A stretch of 64,000 nucleotides of DNA from Heritiera littoralis. Lineage: Eukaryota; Streptophyta; Magnoliopsida; Malvales; Malvaceae. The first letter of the stretch is position 1, and each line of letters opens with the position of its first letter. The position numbers were made by a program, and so were the translations under genes. The notes beneath the pieces were generated by a model, which made no database searches, was not told where the DNA came from, and was given only the letters and a program-made list of their open reading frames with translations. This document shows positions 1 through 11,960 of the stretch, in pieces. Location of the stretch: NCBI GenBank assembly GCA_031772115.1, contig JAPDPK010000220.1:623271-687270 (forward strand), written 5' to 3'.

Positions 1-915
1 TGCATGACATGCTAGATGTGAATTTACATGGAAAATATTCGTGGACATGTATAATCCTAAAAATGTCTACATGACATATTATCATGAATTCCTATGATTA
101 CATGATGTATGATCATAGATGATGAGTTTCACATGCTCATTACGCAATGAGAAGCCTAAACTGCCTAATGGATTAAGAAAGCACTTGAGAAGGATGCCTA
201 ATATAAGGTTCGAGATGATTTCAAATATCAGGGAGAGGCAAGTAAATAGATTTATAGCAATACACATGATGGATTGATCGAAAATAGTGGGCAGTGATCG
301 ACGACGATGTAAACCCAAAGGTCGATTAGCAATGTGTATAAGGAGACGACTGTTAACAGACTAGGGTTTTGGGCTCGATTATCGAACAAGTGATGTATTG
401 GGATTTCGATCATCTTGATGAGGGATTTAGGAAAGTCTAATGAGTACCCTAGACAACTGGTAGGCAGATTTGATATTGTGAACAATTAAGAGCAGTAATT
501 CAATGGAGAGGGCCAGCTTAAGACTTGTGGATGACTATATTATTCCAGGGTTTAATTAGAGTGATTTTGGATGATTTATGGGTAAAACAAGCTGAGAATA
601 GGATGGTTAGGGCATTGGTAGGTTTTGGTAGGATGGTTTGGATGGGGCAAGGTTAGTTAAAATCAAGGAATGAAGTTCGTGAGGCTCATTTTAAGAGTAA
701 TGGGGAGAAAAGGGAGTGTAGGAGAGTCATATAGGTGGAGCTAGTCGGTTGACAACAATGTTTGAGTTCTTAGGATTTATTTACAAAAAATCAAACGAAA
801 GTTCAAGACTAGATTTTGGTTTAGGTTGAGGATATAGGTTATTTGGGCATTTAAGACGTCTACAACAAGGTTAATTAAAATTTGGGAACAAGATCATGAG
901 GCTCGGTTTAAGAGG
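1..915. other. Degenerate non-coding DNA flanking a gypsy insertion
   Basis: I see no gene here. The right half (about 640-915) carries degenerate copies of a repeat that resumes at 12,676-13,590 on the far side of the gypsy element. Shared landmarks are GGTTAATTAAAAT, GAGGCTCGGTTTAAGAGG and GATATAGGTTATTTGGGCAT. The short open frames on the minus strand (82-318, 252-485) have no recognisable domains and are treated as chance. Confidence 0.6.
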
Positions 916-1291
916 AGTGGTGATAGAGGCCCATCAAGCTCAACAAGCCCAAGTTATGTTCGTGATGATTGTGATTTTATGAGCATCCATGGAGGTCTAA
1001 TGATAAGAGCTAAAACTATGAAGATGCAACAAGCCTTGGCTGGTTTCATTGATATTACTAGAGAAAAAGTCTTCGATAACTTGATCCAAGCTCAAGTCCA
1101 ACATTTTTGAAGTTTTACAAGTATTGAACCAGTTGCACACAATGTGCATCTTTAGTTTGCATTATTAGGATTTCTTTAAGCTTATTAGTTTAATAAGATT
1201 ATTTCTATATTTTTATTCTTAGAGATTATAGGATATTCTTATTCTTGGGAATTATAGTTTATTCTTATTTTTAGGGTTTCTGGGGAAATAA

Positions 1292-1711
1292 GGGTAAATT
1301 CTACTGAAATTCTTAAGATTTTATTATAATTCAACTCTAGTTCATTAGTTTGAGAAATAGACATTTTGGTTCAAAGTTATAAATTTGATAATACAAAAAG
1401 AATTGTTCTATTCAGTTCTATTAAAAAATCTATTAACCTAAACATTTGTTATTCATGATATATCCTTTTTTGGTATAAAAATATAAAAATCTTACATAGA
1501 ATATGTTTTTTTTTAAAAATTACTTAAAAATAATAAATAGTAATAAAATTCATTGTTGATGCTTGGGAAGGTGATATTATTAATTCAAGTTTAGTAATTG
1601 ACTGTTATGTTAAAATCGTTTGTGACTTTGGACCAAAAGTATTGATTTTCAAAAATAATGGTTTAAAGTTGAATTATAGTAAAACTTGGAGGACCTCAGA
1701 GGAATTTACCC
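1292..1711. mobile_element. MITE inserted in the gypsy 5' LTR
   Basis: The 420-bp insert is absent from the 3' LTR, where GGGGAAATAA runs directly into CCTAATGTTATAA. Its ends are inverted repeats: GGGTAAATTC on the left and GAATTTACCC on the right, with weaker pairing inward. The flanks GGGGAAATAA and AAGAAAATAA look like a decayed target duplication of about 9 bp, which would suit a Mutator-like MITE. No coding sequence. The superfamily assignment is an inference. Confidence 0.75.
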
Positions 1712-1789
1712 AAGAAAATAACATAATATTATAATTTTAGAGTTTATTTTATTTAGCTATAAATAGGCATGTATGCCTTTGGGAAAAAC

Positions 1790-1912
<123 letters not shown>

Positions 1913-2224
1913 TGTTTTGATTTGTTTTATTGAGAGTTTTCTTTCTCTTTGATTCTCTTAAGAACTGTTAAACATATCAAGGTCTTCCTTGTGATGTTAT
2001 TCTACCTTTCACCAATTTATACCTTAGGCCCTTACTTTACTAAGCAACGTATCTAGGTCTAATACCATAAGTTCTTATATTTCTACACAACAGGTCTTGG
2101 TTTATACTTTTAAATCTTTGTTTTTTGTTGGATTTTCGGTTTGTTCTTTTTGTTCTTTGAGTGTTTTTCATGTTCTTTGTGTTTTTGTTGAACCTCATCT
2201 TCTTTCGATGAGGTTCGTATCATT

Positions 2225-2236
2225 TGATATCAGAGC
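2225..2236 (+). promoter_or_regulatory. Primer binding site of the gypsy element (tRNA-Met type)
   Basis: TGATATCAGAGC lies two bases after the end of the 5' LTR. It differs by one base from the TGGTATCAGAGC complement of initiator tRNA-Met that most plant gypsy and copia elements use. It fixes the LTR end and the plus orientation. Confidence 0.88.
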
Positions 2237-3222
2237 TTAGGTTTGATTCGTGGGAGTCTCGTTTTTGTTGTATTTTCGTATTTTTTTTGACTTCTTGTCT
2301 TGGTCGAACCTGTTTTTGTGTGAGCCTTTATTTTCTTATGTGTTAAGACTCTTGTTTTTAAGTCTTTTTATTAGTTGAATCCCTTGTATCTTGTGTGTCA
2401 TTTGTTTTCTTTCCAAATCCTAAATCTTTTCAAGTTGTACTCTGTTTTTCTTTCTAAACCCTAAATCTTTTCAAGTTATATTCTTTTTTCACTGAGCCCT
2501 AACTTTTTTTCAAATTATTCATTGTTATTCCTTCTAAACCTTAAAATCTTAATCTTAAATTTTTGCGATTTGATTATTTTGCCTTGTTTTGCCCTAACCC
2601 TAAAACCTCTACAACCCTAATCGCCTCAAACTCTACACCTTTCTTTCTCTCCAAAATTTCTTGCAAACTGCAAACTACTTAACCTTGACTTGTTTTCCAA
2701 GAAACCTTCTAACAAAAAAAAGCTCCACTTTCACATAAAGACTACCTTGTTTCACAAGTCATCATTTTCTCTCGTTTCTTGCTACACAAGCTATTGTTAA
2801 AACTAGCTTGTTTTCTCATAAGTTGCCTTGCTCTCCAAGTAAACCTCTCTTTATCATTTAACTTGCTTGTTTTTCTTTTGTGTTCGTTTATTTTAGTAAA
2901 AACAAAAAGAAAAGAGAAAAAGAAAGGTAAAAGAGAAAAATACAAAAAAAGTAAAAAAAAAGTAATTCAAGAGGTGATTTATTATATTATATGTAGCAAG
3001 TGCAATGTCAAAGGCATTTTGAGAAGATGTTTTTCATCAAAATCTTGAGATAGTCATTCTTTCTTGAACTTTGAGATTTTGTTTCTTTTACCTAACCCTA
3101 AAAGTTTCCTTGTTATCCCTATTTACCTAAAGTTACCTTTTTTGACCATATAACCTAAATAGACAAAATTAACCCTACCTTGGTTGAACCTTAACTAACC
3201 AAACACCCTAAAACAATCCTAC
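2237..3222 (+). other. Gypsy untranslated leader, first part
   Basis: A pyrimidine-rich stretch without a gene, containing repeated CCTAAATCTTTTCAAGTT-type segments (about 2426-2520). It is interrupted by solo LTR A at 3223 and continues at 6672-6980 and 9682-9730 after the insertions. The open frame at 2779-3048 shows no domain and is not annotated as a gene. Confidence 0.7.
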
Positions 3223-6200
3223 TGTAAGATCCGATTCTACACTACTGTAGAGTCTAATTCCATAAATTGATAATGGAAATTAAATAAATAATGAGTATTG
3301 AATTCCACATGGGTCAAGAGCTCCTTAATTTAAGAAGTAAATGGAGCAATTTAGGTGAAACAATGTATGGGCGAGAAGATAGAGCAGCTCGCCAATGGGC
3401 GAGCAAGGGTCATAGCCCAATGAGACGCGCCATCAGATTCGCCCAAGTGATGAGAATGGCGAGTTGATGATGGCGAGTTGGTTATTTGCCTCTTTGGTTT
3501 GGCGAATAGGTGAGTTCGCCAGCTAGTTGTGTAAGGTGATCGCCAACAATGTAGCAGTGGTTGTGATCGTCAAACCCCTATGTGGTCGCCCAATGGCGGA
3601 AAGGGCGAGTAGGATTCAGTGGCCTCACTGGCGAATATGTGAGTTCGCCAAGGCTGTGGATAGATTATGACAGTGTTGGGCGAGGACTGTGATCGCCCGA
3701 AGAATGTATTTGGCGAGTAATGTGGTCGCCCATATAGAAGCACAAATGATAGTTTTGAGTAAGGCAATGAGTACTCGCCAAGTCAATGTAATTTCCAAGA
3801 GATGGAAATCAGCTCGTAAATCACCAAATATTGTTGGCGAACTGAAATTGAAATGGAATGGACGAGCTGAGGTCTCAGGTTGAATAGGCCAACTGGAACT
3901 GGAATCATTACGTAACCGTTTTGCCATTTTGCAGCAAAAATTGACTTTGTATGTTATTTGGTTGAAGACAATAAATGAAGAAAAGTTAAAGTCAATATGG
4001 GAATTAGCCTTATTGGTTGAGGAATTAAGCAAAGTCTGCAGCAGAAGAAAAAGGCGTGTGAAAGGGAGACTTCCACGCCACTTTGAGCTGCAGTTTTCTT
4101 CATGCCTTAAATGCATGAAAGACGTGGAATAAATGCAAGAAGATGGGATAAGGCCAAGTGATGAAATCTGATTGGAGAGCATGGCTATATAAGAAGTGAC
4201 ATTTGAGGAAAACCCATTTAGCTAACTTCATCTTTCTCCCAGAAACTATGCAACTGCAAGTTTCTGTTATTCCTTCCAATCCTGCCATGGTTGATTATTT
4301 GAGCTTGACTCTTTAGGCTGCTAAACAAGTAAACCAGCTTGCAAACCTTTTTCCTCCTTAGTTTGATGAGTTAAAAGAATAAGCAAAGGAAGGCCTACGT
4401 GAGACAGGAAGTAATCTGTTCTGGAAGTGCAGTTGGTTGAGGTGAGTTTCATATGTCTGAGGTGTTCTTGATGTTCATCAGTAGATTTATATGTTTACAT
4501 CATAATAAACATAGAAATACAACCTTGTTTTAGTTAGATCCTTAGAGAACATGAAAACAAGGAAAATAATGGAATAAGTGACGAGATTGGCGACTATAGT
4601 GATCGCCCATCAGGAAAATTAGTAATCGCCAATGAGGGCAAGCAGGTAATAGAACTTGCCAAAGTGTTGTTCAAGAGGCGAGGTTGCCAAACGCCAGTTT
4701 AAGTTACAGGCGAGCCTAACTCTGAGTAAAAAAGCCACGTATGGCGAGCTCAAATGGATGTTCATTGGGCGAGTTGAATGTTTGGCGAACTCCCTCAATA
4801 AAACCAATGTGGCATGGCGAGTTGAAATTGTGCACGAGCTGCTCCTAATTAACCAATATATGAATGGTAAGAATATTGGGCGAGCTCCCACGTGTAAGCC
4901 ATTTGATGAATGGCGAGCTCGGTTAACAAGCTAATAAAATGTGTCTGGGCGAGCTGGTTGATTTACCTGAAGTCTCGCCCAAGTAATGGAAAAATATATA
5001 AAGAAAATATTGATGGAATTTATATATAATTTGCAGCCGATAATTGGGAATGGCTATGGGCGAGCAGGGAGTAGGGCGAAGCAAGTCTTCGTTGGATCAG
5101 GTAAGGGAGATATATGTGAAGTAAAATGCATGCCCTGTGGAGTAGAAATATTATAAAAGTATTTAGAAATTATTTTTGGTTTATGGCATGTATTTATTTG
5201 ATAAATTGTTTGACTTGGGCGAGCTACAAAGATAGTCAACCCCTATGTTGTTTAACGGGCGAATTGAAAGGGCGGGCGAGCCAAAATTGTGCGAACCCTT
5301 TTGTTGTTTTTGGGGCGAGTGACCCCTGTTTTAATAAAATCCGGGCGAGCCAATGATAGGCGACCCTTTTTATTTTGTTTTGGGTGGGCGACCCATGTTT
5401 TTATAAAATCGGGCGAGTTGACCATAGTAATATCCCATTGGGCGAGTTGACCATGGAAGTGTTGCAGTTGGGCGAACTGACCATGGCAATGCCACAGTGG
5501 GCGAACTGGTCATGGGCGAGCCACTAAGGGCGAGCCAGTTTTGCTTGTTGATTTAAAGAGCAAAGATGGGTGGGCGAACACAAGTTCACCGCAATGGGCG
5601 AGATGCCGTGGGCGAGCCATACTGGCGAGCTGACCATGGGCGAGCAAGTTTTAAACATTGAGATTTTGGAATGTTTTCAAAGTGTTTTGTAAACAGAAGC
5701 CTAAACCTTTTTGGAAATCAAATCATTTGAGTAAATGATAATGTGGGTGAGATAAGCCCTTAAAGGTTTTCATGGGATATAAAAGTGATTTTTGAGACTT
5801 TAGGCCTTAGTTTCATGCATTATTTTTTTTATTGTTACGTGACTCGCCTGGGGCGGTGGCTCGGTCGATGGACCAACGAGTGCACCTCCGGGAGTCACAG
5901 GGCTGATGGACCCGCCAAGTCATCAACGGTCTCGAGGTCACTTGGCAAGTGGACCCGAGGACCACCTATAGATTATGGCTATAGATTTGAGATAGCCGTG
6001 AGGGGTGGTGGCCTACGGGTGCACCCTAAAAGCGGACTGGTGTTCCTGGGAGAACAATGATAGCATGATTTGTTTGTTGCCTAGTCTCAACTTGTGGATT
6101 TCTGTTTATTGAGAGGATTTATTGAATCCTATCTACTGTTTACTACATTTCAAAGTAAACTGTTTAACTAGTGGTTTGAATGGTGTATTGAGAGTGTTGC

Positions 6201-6666
6201 TTACTATATCCACTGTTTTCCTATGTGATATAATTTTAGGAAAAACAAATATTTGGTGGTATATAGTCTTAATTTTAATAAAGCAGCATATGTCTTCTTT
6301 ACTGAGCGTATGGATCGCTCACCCCTTTGTTTTAACTCCACAGATAAAAGACACGGGGTTAGAAAATTAGCCCAAGATGGATATGGCTACATATATAACG
6401 TTGCGAGCCAAGTATGTTAAACGTGACATGTACAGTCTCTTCTCCTTTACATATCAGACATAGGTATACAGTACTACTTTAATAAAATAAAGACAATAGG
6501 GGATGTCAGATGTAAGGAATAATGAAAAGAATTTTGTTGTTCTGTCTTTGATAAATAAATGTTTATCATTTATTATGGTCACTGTCGAATGTTAATGGCA
6601 TCGCAGATAGCCCAACCGGTAAAGTTGTATAGAAATACATACAAGATGTGGTAACGGGCTGTTACA
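3223..6666 (-). mobile_element. Solo LTR A (long LTR, target duplication CCTAC)
   Basis: The 3444-bp insert starts TGTAAGATCC and ends GGGCTGTTACA. Perfect 5-bp target duplications CCTAC lie at 3218-3222 and 6667-6671. Removing it rejoins the gypsy leader smoothly. No primer site, polypurine tract or second LTR is present, so it is a solo LTR. Read on the minus strand it has a head TGTAACAGCCCG, the box GCTCAGTAAAG (6296-6306) and the palindromic block around 5971-5986, as in LTRs D to J. Most of it is a field of GGCGAG repeats. No protein-coding gene is recognised; the 185-codon minus-strand frame at 3625-4182 is antisense to the repeats. Confidence 0.9.
3371..5647 (+). repeat. Field of dispersed GGCGAG / TGGGCGAGC motifs in LTR A
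   Basis: Several dozen copies of GGCGAG, often as GGGCGAGC or GGGCGAGTT, are scattered at irregular spacing of about 15-80 bp, with a few as the complement CTCGCC. The spacing is too irregular for a satellite. The motif stops near the conserved block and is absent from the flanking gypsy leader. Function unknown. Confidence 0.85.
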
Positions 6667-6671
6667 CCTAC

Positions 6672-6980
6672 CAATACACCAAAGCCTATAGATCTCACTT
6701 TGAGTCTTATTTTTGTTAAGTCTTGTTGAGTCTTCATAATTTTGTTTACTATTGATTAAAGTCTTGTACTGAACTTGAATGATTGTCGGTTGATAGTTGC
6801 ATTTTAAAAGTTGATTTTTGACTCAGTCTTGAGTTCGATATAGAACTTATAGAGCAAAGTTGTGTAAGGGAAAAAGGCAAGTGTGTGAGTAACATTAGTA
6901 GGGAAAAGCCATATTAAATTGTGTAAACACGAGCTTGAGTGTTACATTCTTGTATGTATTGAGAGTAAACACGTGAGGTC
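6672..6980 (+). other. Gypsy untranslated leader, second part
   Basis: Original leader sequence between solo LTRs A and B. It joins 3222 on its left and 9682 on its right once the two insertions and their CCTAC and ATACT duplications are removed. No gene. Confidence 0.8.
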
Positions 6981-6985
6981 ATACT

Positions 6986-9676
6986 TGTGAAATCCCCCAA
7001 TTTCACGTAATTCTTCCATAATTGTAAAACATTTTAGCTTAAATGAAGTAAATAGACATGAGAACTATGAAGAGTAAATGATGCATGAAACATGGAAGAA
7101 GTAATGAAATGGAAAGTCAAATAGTCAAGGAATTTAATGGACATCAGGAAAATAATTGAGGTATGAGAAAAGAATTAATATCAGATTTTCATAATTTAAT
7201 GAATATGAAGTTTAATGTATGAGTGATGTATGCATGATGTATGGAATAAATAAGAAAGTGAATGTCAATTAGTCAAATGATTTAATATTGATATCAGAAA
7301 AATATTAAGAGTATGAGACAAGAAACAAAATCAGATTTTGATTGGTTAATTAAACACATGTGGCTTATGCATGAATGGAAGAAGGAGAAGAGGGATTTAA
7401 TGGGTTAAATGGTCAAGAGTCAAGGGAAGGGTCAAAGGCTGAGATTAACTAAGGGGATGAGCATGCATTTAATGCATGTTGCATGACTCACCACCCTCAT
7501 CATCATCACCCAACGTCAGCCTCCTCTTCTAGCCCTCTCCCTCTCGTTCTCTCCACTTCTCCAAGCTTCCAAGTCTCCCTCCATATCCACCTTGACAAAC
7601 ACCCTTGTTTAGTAACCAAATCGTTAAGTTTGTTAGACGAAAAACGATCATAGTCACTAGACGAGGCTATATCTGAAGTTTAGTGGATTGAATCCATGTA
7701 TTGGAAGAGATTTCAAAGTTTGAGATTTTGGTCTCTAGTGAAGGTAAGAGAAGAAGATGATTTAGTCAATTTAGTTCATGGTTTGGAGTTGTACTAAGTT
7801 GATATGATGTATGTATGATGATTGTTTAAAGGTTTAAATTGATTTGATGTTACAGCTTTGAAGGAGTGAAAGCTAGGGTTACGCGCCAAGTGATTTCGCG
7901 TTTCCGAAGGAATTAAGGTAAGGAATTTATGTAACGGACGTAAGGCAGCTATGTCCGCATGTTTTATGATGTTTTTACATATTTTGGAGAGAAGCACCAG
8001 TTGATTTTGTGCAGGAAAAGATGCATTTTCGGACTTGTCTCCTAGTACCAATTAGGCTAGGGGCAGCCGACTGCCTTAAACGGAAGTCGACTGCCTAGAG
8101 ACAACCAAAACGTCGTTTTTTCAAAAACCGACTCAAACCAGTCGACTGCTATGTAAGACAGTCGACTGCTATTTTCCAGAAAAGCATTCTGTTTCAAACC
8201 AGTCGACTGCTATATGGGACAGTCGACTGCTATTTGCTAAATTGCATTCTGTTTCAAAAACAGTCGACTGCTATATGTACCAGTCGACTGCTATTTCTTA
8301 AGAAGGATTCTGTTTGAAAACCAGTCGACTGCTATATGGACCAGTCGACTGCCCTCATGTGTTTTCAAAATGAAAAATATCGAAATTTTAAATGAAAATA
8401 ATTTTGATAAATGAAAGTATGAAGAAGCAGCCGACTGCCCTGTTGAGCCAATCGACTGCCTTGTTTTGAAAAAGAGGTTTTCAAACCTATTTTCAGAAAG
8501 TATGAAATGTCATGGCTAGAAGCTATATGGCATATGTTTTGAGATTATGCACTATCATGTTTCTAGTAGGGGCTCTGATCAAGTCCTGAAATGATGTATG
8601 TTATGGGCTGAGGAACCATAAGTCAAGCCTCAGTCGCTACAGAAGGACACCTGACTAGTGTTAACTGTAGCCACCCGCAGTTGGCCAATCTGTCTATATT
8701 TCATGTTCGGCTAAGGGAGGATTCTTGGCCCTACGGGGTACGCCACATGATGATGATGATGATGATGAGGATGCAGTGCATAACTCCACAAAAGTATGAA
8801 TAGTTTTTATATTATCAAAAACTATATGTATATGCGATTTCAAAGAATAAAGAAATCGAAAGTACTTGGTTTACTTGTACAAGAAGTTTTAAAGGAAGTA
8901 TATGATGTACGATTTCAAGAAAGTATAAGATGTTTTAAGAAAAGTAAGTATATATGACAATGATATTTCAAAGAAGTACTTACAATATGTTTTTAAAGAA
9001 AATATGTTATGAAGTATGTTTTGAAGTAAAGAAGTATGATGTTTTTAAAGAAAGAAGTTATGCATGATGTTTTCAAGAAAGTATGTTTGCCTACACCATT
9101 TGCAATAAATATGCATGGCTGCAAACAATGCATGAAAGATGTTTATGATGCATGCTTTATAATGCTTTACATGACATTATAGAGCCAAGTAGGAAAAGTG
9201 CATATAGAGGCATAGCACGCTCTTTTACATACTTTTCTTACTGAGCGTAAACTCACCCTTTTACGAACATTTTTCATACAGACTATCTGAAGAAATCCCT
9301 CGCTCTCGATAGAAGAGCCTCCGAGTGGATCTTGAAAGTTTACCTTCAAGAGACGCTTCCCAAGTAGTATAGAAGGTATACTTATGTAATTATGCAAAGT
9401 AAATTGTAATTCAGTTACGGTACAGTACAGCTAACATTATTGAATATAAGATGTCGGGGATTTAAGCTAAGATGATGCATGAGATCCTGTGGAAACGGAT
9501 GGTACATGTATACATGTATCATTAGTCTGTTTTATTGAAATTGAATTATTCATATTGAGCTGTTAGATATTAAGCTTAAGAAAGAAAAGTATGATTGACA
9601 TTGACAAGCAAATCTAATCAAGTTAAGTGAAAGAGGAAAAAGTTAAATGGTAAGATGTAGTGACGGGGCTGTCACA
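6986..9676 (-). mobile_element. Solo LTR B (target duplication ATACT)
   Basis: The 2691-bp insert starts TGTGAAATCCCCC and ends GGGGCTGTCACA. Perfect duplications ATACT lie at 6981-6985 and 9677-9681. On the minus strand it reads TGTGACAGCCCC at its head, and the exact box GCTCAGTAAG lies at 9237-9246. No internal domain remains, so it is a solo LTR. It carries a repeat field built on AGTCGACTGC (8063-8464). The short minus-strand frames at 7794-8051 and 9167-9397 are not convincing genes. Confidence 0.9.
8063..8464. repeat. AGTCGACTGC repeat field in LTR B
   Basis: About a dozen copies of (C)AGTCGACTGC(T/C), mostly in pairs about 22 bp apart that repeat every 60-65 bp, separated by ATTCTGTTTCAAAA-like spacers. 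The core AGTCGACT is a perfect 8-bp palindrome. Outer copies have decayed to AGCCGACTGC or AATCGACTGC. Confidence 0.88.
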
Positions 9677-9730
9677 ATACTTGTGAGATCCCTTTGCTTT
9701 TGTTACTAATTTTTCTTATAGGTTACAATC

Positions 9731-10925
9731 ATGTCTTCTAATAGTGAAAAGCTTGAGTTGAGTAAGATCGAGATCATGCTCCACACCATGTAACAACAAA
9801 TTTAGAGGATAGAGTTGAGGTTTGGTAATAATCATGATAGGTTGGAGCAATATGTTGCTGCCTTAGATAAGGTAAACCAAGGTGATACTTCTCATATTTA
9901 TGCTAATGTTGTAGATACTGATTTTGATGATAATGTTAATGATGAGCTTGGTATGAATAGAAATGTTAGAGGTGACCGTGGTAGTAGAGGAGGTCGTGGC
10001 AATAGGTTTAGAGAAGATAGAAATCATGATAGGATGGATGGAGATCTAAGAAGTATCAAGTTGAATAATTCTTTCCAAAGTAAGAATGATCCTGAGGCTT
10101 ACTTAGAGTGGAAAAAGAAAATGGAGAAGGTCTTTGATTGTAATAACTTTTTCGAAGAGAAAAAGGTGAAGTTTACTGTTGTAGAGTTCACGGATTATGC
10201 CATCATTTGGTGGGACCAATTCATGCTTAGTAGACATATGAATAAAGAGCCACCTATAGCTACATAGGAAGAAATGAAGCATGTTATGAGAAAGAGGTTT
10301 GTTCCCAGTCACTACTATTGAGAGCTTTATCAAAGGTTACAAGGTCTTGCTAAAGGTTCTAAGAGTGTTGAGGATTATCACAAAGAAATGAAAATTATCA
10401 TGATTAGAGCTAATGTTGAAGAGGACAGTGAACCTACTATATCTCGATTCTTGTGAGGATAGAATCATGAGATTGCTAACGTAGTGGAGTTACATCAGTA
10501 TGTAGAGTTTGATGACATGTTGCATATGTCTATAAAGGTTGAAAGGCGTTCATCTCGTTTTGTGTAAGCTTCTAATTCCTTTTCTTCTTGGAAACCGAAC
10601 ACATTTCAAAGGGATGATAGGACTACATTCAAGCCTAGGATCAAATCCTTATTCAAGACTAAACTTGAGGTATCTAAGCCTAAGGTTGAGAGCATCCAAA
10701 AGCCCAAACCCGAAGTTGCCTAAGCATCCCAAAGTAAGAGTAGAGACATTAAATATTTTAGATGTTTGGGAAAAGGTCACATTGCATCCCAATGTTCAAA
10801 TAAACGAGTCATGATTATGCGTAATGACAATGATATTGTAAGTGAAGAACCTGATGTTGATGATGAAATGCCACCATTAGAGGACATTAATGAGGATAAT
10901 GACTATGTTAGAGTTTGCTATCTAT
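9731..10925 (+). pseudogene. Gypsy gag polyprotein, decayed
   Basis: Gag coats the retroelement RNA in cytoplasmic particles. Frame 2 starts at ATG 9731 (MSSNSEK...). It is hit by in-frame stops at 9791, 9803 and 10,265, by another just after the VPSHYY motif (near 10,320), by two near 10,455 and by further ones later. Conserved gag features remain readable: a basic RG-rich segment (about 9970-10,010), a segment ending in AYLEWKKKMEKVFDC, KRFVPSHYY, SVEDYHKEM and IANVVELHQYVEFDDM. The zinc knuckle reads YFRCLGKGHIASQC, so its first cysteine is a tyrosine. A frameshift near 10,900-10,920 leads into the protease frame. The family is clear but the gene is dead. Confidence 0.88.
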
Positions 10926-11360
10926 GATGAAGCACTTGTAGCTTGTCATGCATTGAGTGCCCAAGTTAAGGATGAAGATGAAGTGCAATGGGAAAATATT
11001 TTCCATACTAGATGCCACATAAACAATAAGGTATGTTTGTTAATTATTGATGGTGGCACTTGTACTAATGTTGCTAACATTTATTTGGTTACAAATTGAG
11101 TTTACTCACTATAAAACATCACAAACCATACAAACTTTAATAGCTCAATGATTGTGGAGAAGTAAGTGTGACAAAGCAAGTATTAGTACCATTCTCCATT
11201 GAGAGGTATAAAGATAAAGTGTTGTGTGATATTGTGCCTATGCATGCTGACCATTTGCTTTTGGGAAGACTATGGTAATTTGATAGACGTGTCATCCATG
11301 ATGGATTCACAAACTATTACTTATTTACCATGGATGGTAAACACTTGCACTTTTGAGCCT
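10890..11360 (+). pseudogene. Gypsy aspartic protease region, decayed
   Basis: This region continues gag in another frame. It contains ENIFHTRCHINNKVC, then the active-site-like IDGGTCTNVA (aspartate followed by glycine pairs), as in plant gypsy retropepsins that process the polyprotein. A stop at about 11,097 and shifted frames follow. Downstream family motifs can still be read, such as a decayed LLLGRLW segment and FDRRVIHDGF. After about 11,450 the expected reverse transcriptase is absent. Confidence 0.8.
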
Positions 11361-11629
11361 TAAGGAGATCTATGAGGGCCAATTAATGTTGAAAGAGTAA
11401 AATGATTCACAAGAAAGGTCAAAGAATCTAGATAAAAGCAAAGATGTTGATAAGAAAGTAAGAAAGAATGTGAGCTTCTATGCAAAGGAAAGTGGTTTCA
11501 AGGCTGCATTAGCAAGCAACTTATATTTATGCTTTTGTATAAAAATTCTTACTTTGACACTAATGAGATTAAACATTTTTTACTAGTGTTGCTAAATCTC
11601 TTTTGTAGGATTTTAAGAAAGTTGTTTTT

Positions 11630-11960
11630 GACCCTAGTCGTTGTGTTTGGATTCATATGTGCAAGGAAAGATTCCATGCACAAAAGGTGTTCTGAGTTGC
11701 AACCTCGAGGAGATGCACCGTTCCAAGTGATTAAGAAGATCAACTACAATGCTTATAAGGTGGATCTCCCAGGTGAGTATAATGTTAGTGTTACATTCAA
11801 TGTTTCTGATCTTTCTTCCTTTGATTTTGATGTAGGTTTTCTGATTTCAAGACAAATCCTTTTGAGGAGAAGGAAAATGATAGAGGCTCATCAAGCTCAT
11901 CAAGCCCAAGTCATGTTCATGATGCTTATGATCCTATGAGCATTAATGGAGGTCTAATGA
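11630..11960 (+). pseudogene. Gypsy integrase C-terminal remnant, reading into the 3' LTR
   Basis: The stretch encodes a pattern typical of the end of plant gypsy integrases: SELQPRGDAPFQVI, then NAYKVDLPGEYNVS, then FNVSDLSSFD. The preceding integrase core and all of reverse transcriptase and RNase H are missing, so a deletion of at least 2 kb of pol lies near 11,450-11,630. One frame change later, coding-like sequence runs past the polypurine tract into the LTR (MSINGGLMTKVKTKRMQQAL around 11,938-11,997). The same block sits near the start of the 5' LTR. In this family, therefore, the pol C-terminus appears to overlap the LTR. Confidence 0.8.
11864..11877 (+). promoter_or_regulatory. Polypurine tract of the gypsy element
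   Basis: GAGGAGAAGGAAAA sits directly against the TGATAG start of the 3' LTR, the expected place for the plus-strand primer of reverse transcription. Confidence 0.88.

Noticed and set aside
3625..4182. 185-codon open frame on the minus strand
   Set aside because: Antisense to the GGCGAG motif field of solo LTR A, no domain and no plausible start context.
6600..6666. tRNA-like or SINE-like start (AACCGGTAAAGTTGT)
   Set aside because: No cloverleaf or second box could be drawn; it is the reversed head of solo LTR A, bounded by the CCTAC duplication.
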